Assembly: GCA_023078685.1 (NCBI GenBank)
Contig: JALGAS010000005.1
Location: 4,898,001-4,962,000, forward strand
Direction of reading: 5' to 3'
Length of the DNA stretch: 64,000 bases
Source of the DNA: Neopestalotiopsis rosae
Lineage: Eukaryota > Ascomycota > Sordariomycetes > Amphisphaeriales > Sporocadaceae
Below, piece after piece: positions 61,721 to 64,000 of the stretch; within the stretch, counting starts at the first letter, position 1; every line of letters begins with the position of its first letter. Both the position numbers and the translations under genes were made by a program. Under the pieces are notes generated by a model. That model ran no database searches, was not told the origin of the DNA, and saw only the letters and a list, made by a program, of their open reading frames with translations.

Positions 61721-61927
61721 TGTGACAGGACCTACGGTTCTGTAAGAGCAATCCACTTGACGTAGCTTAGATAAGCCCATTTGGGGCTGGAGTAGTATAT
61801 AGCAGTGTATATCTGCCCATTTCATTTGTAGAAATCAGACTTCTATCACTCACTTTTCGAACCCCATGCTTTCGTTCCCATCTGGTGATTCTATACCCAT
61901 ATGTCAAATGCTCCTCTAACTGTCACA
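61721..61927. mobile_element. Solo LTR or small non-autonomous element, 207 bp
   Basis: Island of normal composition inside the RIP relic. It starts TGTGACAG and ends CTGTCACA (perfect 8-bp terminal inverted repeat, TG..CA ends) and is flanked by the direct repeat CCTTA (61716-61720 and 61928-61932). This is what a solo LTR, or a short LTR-type non-autonomous element, leaves. Its lack of RIP scars says it arrived after the surrounding element was mutated. No coding capacity. Confidence 0.65.
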
Positions 61928-62640
61928 CCTTAATTATTCGCGGTATGCTAATTCTGCTATTCCTTATCTTTTTTAAGCCACGGATTTATCCCTATAAATT
62001 AGTATTTTTATCGAGAGCCTTGCTTACGCGAATAATAATATTTTTATAAGGGACGAAGCTAGAGGGTGCCTTTTCGAGGAATATATAAAAGCATTTTTTT
62101 AGGGCGTAAAAAAGGTTGCAGGCTGGATATTTATTATCCTTTTGCCTATTTTGCGTGGCTTTTCCACCCCTTCCTTTACGTAAACCTGCCGCATTTAATC
62201 GAAAAGGTACGTTATCTTTAACGGGGCGAGTTTCCTCGTTTTAATTCCCGTTTTAGGGCTAATTATTAGCCTTTTTAGCGTATATTATAAAAGCTCCTTT
62301 TTTAATTTTTGCCTTTATAGGCTATTAAATAGCTATATTTTTACGGAAATCGTTACTTATTTCCCGATATTTTAAGCTCTTATCGGAAATATTTTATTTT
62401 TTATAAATTTAATAAAAGGCTGCCTATTATAGCATAATTAAGGTAATTATATTTAGGAAATTTATAAATTATGCCGAATTATCCTATGCTTTAACGATTT
62501 ATTTCGCCTGGGTTTTTGCTATTATTATTTCTTATTTATTAACCTAATTAGCGGCTTTTTTTAAAGTTTTTAAAGCTTTAATAGCCTCTTTATATTGTTT
62601 TTTAGCTTTTTTTTTCTCGTCCGTAGCTATTATGCCGTAA
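61928..62640 (-). mobile_element. RIP-degraded repeat, remainder
   Basis: TA-rich DNA continuing the old element up to the gypsy insertion at 62641. No readable motif was recovered; it may be the gag side of the copia relic. The composition changes abruptly at 62640/62641. Confidence 0.6.
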
Positions 62641-62920
62641 TGTAACGACTATACTACGGGTTTCTAGAATAAACCTGAGTATAAGAGGTGTTGGGGGTTT
62701 ATGCTAACAGGGAACGCTAGCCAAGATACTGAACTGAGCAATGAGTAACTGAAGATGGTGGTCCTGAAATGATTCACAAGTGTAGTCGTCAAAGCGTATT
62801 GAATGCTTCACCTATGGGTAAGATAGATGCTTAGATTGATCACTGAGGTAATGACTGTCTATGTAACCGTAGGAAATCCCTCCCTAATATATCCATTCAT
62901 TCCCTCACTGATGTTTGCTT

Positions 62921-63020
62921 GGATCATACCAACAAGTATGATCCCCTTTGTTCTTGGATCTTATGGATCACAATGATCCTTGTGATCCATGCCAATGGAT
63001 CATTGCCAAGGCCATGATCC
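62921..63020. repeat. Cluster of GGATCAT/ATGATCC motifs inside gypsy LTR
   Basis: Nine GATC-centred words in 100 bases, in both orientations (GGATCAT, ATGATCC, GGATCTT, GGATCAC, TGATCCA and repeats), able to form alternative hairpins. Located in the LTR, so possibly part of its promoter or terminator. Confidence 0.75.
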
Positions 63021-63038
63021 TGTCAACACTTGTTGACA
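63021..63038. repeat. Perfect inverted repeat TGTCAACA-CT-TGTTGACA
   Basis: 8-bp arms with a 2-bp spacer, immediately after the GATC-rich cluster inside the gypsy LTR. May be a hairpin or a dimeric protein-binding site. Confidence 0.75.
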
Positions 63039-63288
63039 GCTGGCGGGGGTGGCTGGGTCTTTTGGCCAGGGCCGTGGTCACTGCCCCGCAGCATACCTTC
63101 TTAAGCGCCAACACAGTTGTTTGTCCTTCTGCAAGGGTGCATGTTCGTAACATCAGCTCCCTTCTCCATGTCTTTTGTCCTCGAAAGACTTAGGCCGCAT
63201 AAGTAGGTCGCGTCCCCATCTGTGCCGTGTCCCTTAAGTTCCCTTCCATATCCTTCCCTTCTTGCTTTCCTTGTGATGGGTGCTCATC

Positions 63289-63789
63289 ATGTCAGATCCT
63301 TCAGTCCCTGCTCGTAAAACACTCGAGCGCTTAAACCTTTTGGAATTTGTGAAAAAGAACGGTCGTGCTGCCGATATGCCTTGCACGCCTTGCTGGAAAA
63401 ATAAGACGACTTGCGTCATGTCGGAGGAAAGGTCGAATCGATGTCTGGAGTGCATCCGTCATCCGACTCGGAAGTGCGATGGTGTTCTGGTAGCGTCTTC
63501 TCTCCGAAAGGTGTTGGATCAGCAACAGAAGTTGGAGAAGGAGGAAGAGGAAGCTAGTGATGATCTGCTGGCTCTTCACGAGAAGATGGCAGAACTTCAG
63601 TCTTCTTTAGCCGCTGCTGCTGGTCGGTTATCTCGTATCCGAAAGATCCGTGCTCGTGCGAAGGCGAAGGGGTCCGAGTTGTTCCAGCGAGGAATGGAGG
63701 AGCTGGACAAGGAGGATGGTCTGTTGCCTGCCTTGGATAGCCACGAGCACTTCGTGGTGGAGGACCTTCAGTCTTATGGGGGTTTCTAA
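63289..63789 (+). CDS. Antisense ORF in gypsy element, Zn2Cys6-like cysteine cluster plus coiled coil
   Basis: 166 residues from the ATG at 63289; the frame is open slightly further upstream from a GTG at 63280. It lies on the strand opposite to the gypsy pol, between the chromodomain stop and the 3' LTR, and its TAA overlaps the pol TAG (63786-63789). Residues 32-63 have six cysteines spaced C-x2-C-x6-C-x9-C-x2-C-x7-C (C32, C35, C42, C52, C55, C63), the spacing of GAL4-type binuclear zinc clusters, although the loop CWKNKTTC is less basic than usual. Residues about 72-118 form a Glu/Lys/Leu-rich predicted coiled coil (VLDQQQKLEKEEEEASDDLL), then a basic RIRKIRARAKAKG stretch and an acidic tail. 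The intact frame in a mobile element suggests selection or recency. DNA binding is inferred from spacing only. Confidence 0.7.
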   Translation: MSDPSVPARKTLERLNLLEFVKKNGRAADMPCTPCWKNKTTCVMSEERSNRCLECIRHPTRKCDGVLVASSLRKVLDQQQKLEKEEEEASDDLLALHEKMAELQSSLAAAAGRLSRIRKIRARAKAKGSELFQRGMEELDKEDGLLPALDSHEHFVVEDLQSYGGF

Positions 63790-64000
63790 CGAGGTGGATT
63801 GGTCTTCACTTGGTTTCGGAAGTGATTTTGTAGATCTTGGTCCTCTTGTTGAGACCGGAGATACTGGTCAAGAGCGGCGCAGCCCTCAACATGCTTCCTA
63901 GGTTCCCAAGTGTTTTCCTCAGGTGGGTAGTCTTTCCATTTAACGTGGAATTGGTATCCCCGTCCGACTTTCTTATGGTCGATGATTTCCTCAACGACGT
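63786..64000 (-). CDS. Ty3/gypsy (chromovirus) Pol, C-terminal chromodomain, partial
   Basis: Enters from the right edge and ends at TAG 63788-63786. The minus-strand frame reads VVEEIIDHKKVGRGYQFHVK, then WKDYPPEENTWEPRKHVEG and CAALDQYL: a chromodomain with the aromatic positions and W-x-x-Y / T-W-E-P signature. Chromodomains at the end of integrase mark chromoviruses and are thought to guide integration to heterochromatin, which fits its landing in a RIP island. Integrase, RT and Gag lie beyond the window. The frame is intact within the visible part. Confidence 0.9.
   Translation of the reverse strand, partial: VVEEIIDHKKVGRGYQFHVKWKDYPPEENTWEPRKHVEGCAALDQYLRSQQEDQDLQNHFRNQVKTNPPR

Larger units (their letters stand above)
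62641..63152 (-). mobile_element. 3' LTR of a Ty3/gypsy element (rest beyond the window)
   Basis: 512-bp block with TGTAACG..CGTAACA ends (TG..CA, nearly perfect inverted ends). On the sense (minus) strand it is preceded by the purine-rich GAGAAGGGAGC (63155-63165), a plausible polypurine tract. The chromodomain end of a gypsy pol lies upstream in sense, at 63786-64000. The bases before it, CGTAA (62636-62640), would be one copy of the target duplication; the other lies outside the window. No RIP scars. Confidence 0.7.

Overview
The window is nuclear DNA from a filamentous ascomycete (Pezizomycotina, most likely a plant-associated Sordariomycete). Evidence: short GT..AG introns of about 48-140 nt with CTGAC/CTAAC branch points, a HET-domain gene, a fungal rhodopsin-fold membrane protein, a Zn2Cys6 regulator, fungal ICE2, a cellobiose dehydrogenase plus AA9 LPMO pair, an NLP necrosis-inducing gene, and TA-rich DNA with the scars of repeat-induced point mutation (RIP). 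The genus cannot be fixed from this sequence alone.

Layout. 0-5 kb: HET-domain gene (+) and a rhodopsin-like integral membrane protein (-, five exons). 4.7-13 kb: a gene-poor block of normal composition. 13-28 kb: housekeeping-type genes: a small probably mitochondrial protein, an alpha/beta hydrolase, a CorA-like transporter (four exons), ICE2, a Zn2Cys6 transcription factor and a CECR5-type HAD hydrolase. 29.6-32.8 kb: a large ORP1-like nuclear-type protein with a 907-nt intron. 32.8-42.4 kb: a second gene-poor block. 42.4-50 kb: plant-biomass and host-attack genes: cellobiose dehydrogenase (-, ten exons), a divergent AA9 lytic polysaccharide monooxygenase (+, five exons) and an NLP (-). 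50.5-52 kb: an HMCES/YedK-type SRAP DNA-repair protein with a C-terminal PIP box.

52.2-64 kb: a sharp switch to a TA-rich, gene-free island made of nested retrotransposons. The matrix is an old Ty1/copia element (minus strand) wrecked by C-to-T changes; its reverse transcriptase and integrase can still be read. A young, nearly complete copia element (54580-60345, TSD AATAT, LTRs differing at about two positions, internal initiator-tRNA-Met primer site) splits it. A 207-bp solo LTR-like element (TSD CCTTA) and, at the right edge, the 3' end of a Ty3/gypsy chromovirus also sit in it. Between its chromodomain and its 3' LTR the gypsy element carries an antisense ORF whose six cysteines have Zn2Cys6 spacing, followed by a predicted coiled coil. 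This is the least expected object in the window.

Functional logic: CDH and AA9 LPMO form a known electron donor/acceptor pair for oxidative cellulose cleavage, and they share a 2.6-kb divergent intergenic region here. Together with the NLP they form a 7.6-kb group that ends about 2.2 kb from the repeat island, as expected in a compartmented plant-pathogen genome. All gene models were spliced by eye; no search or RNA evidence was available.
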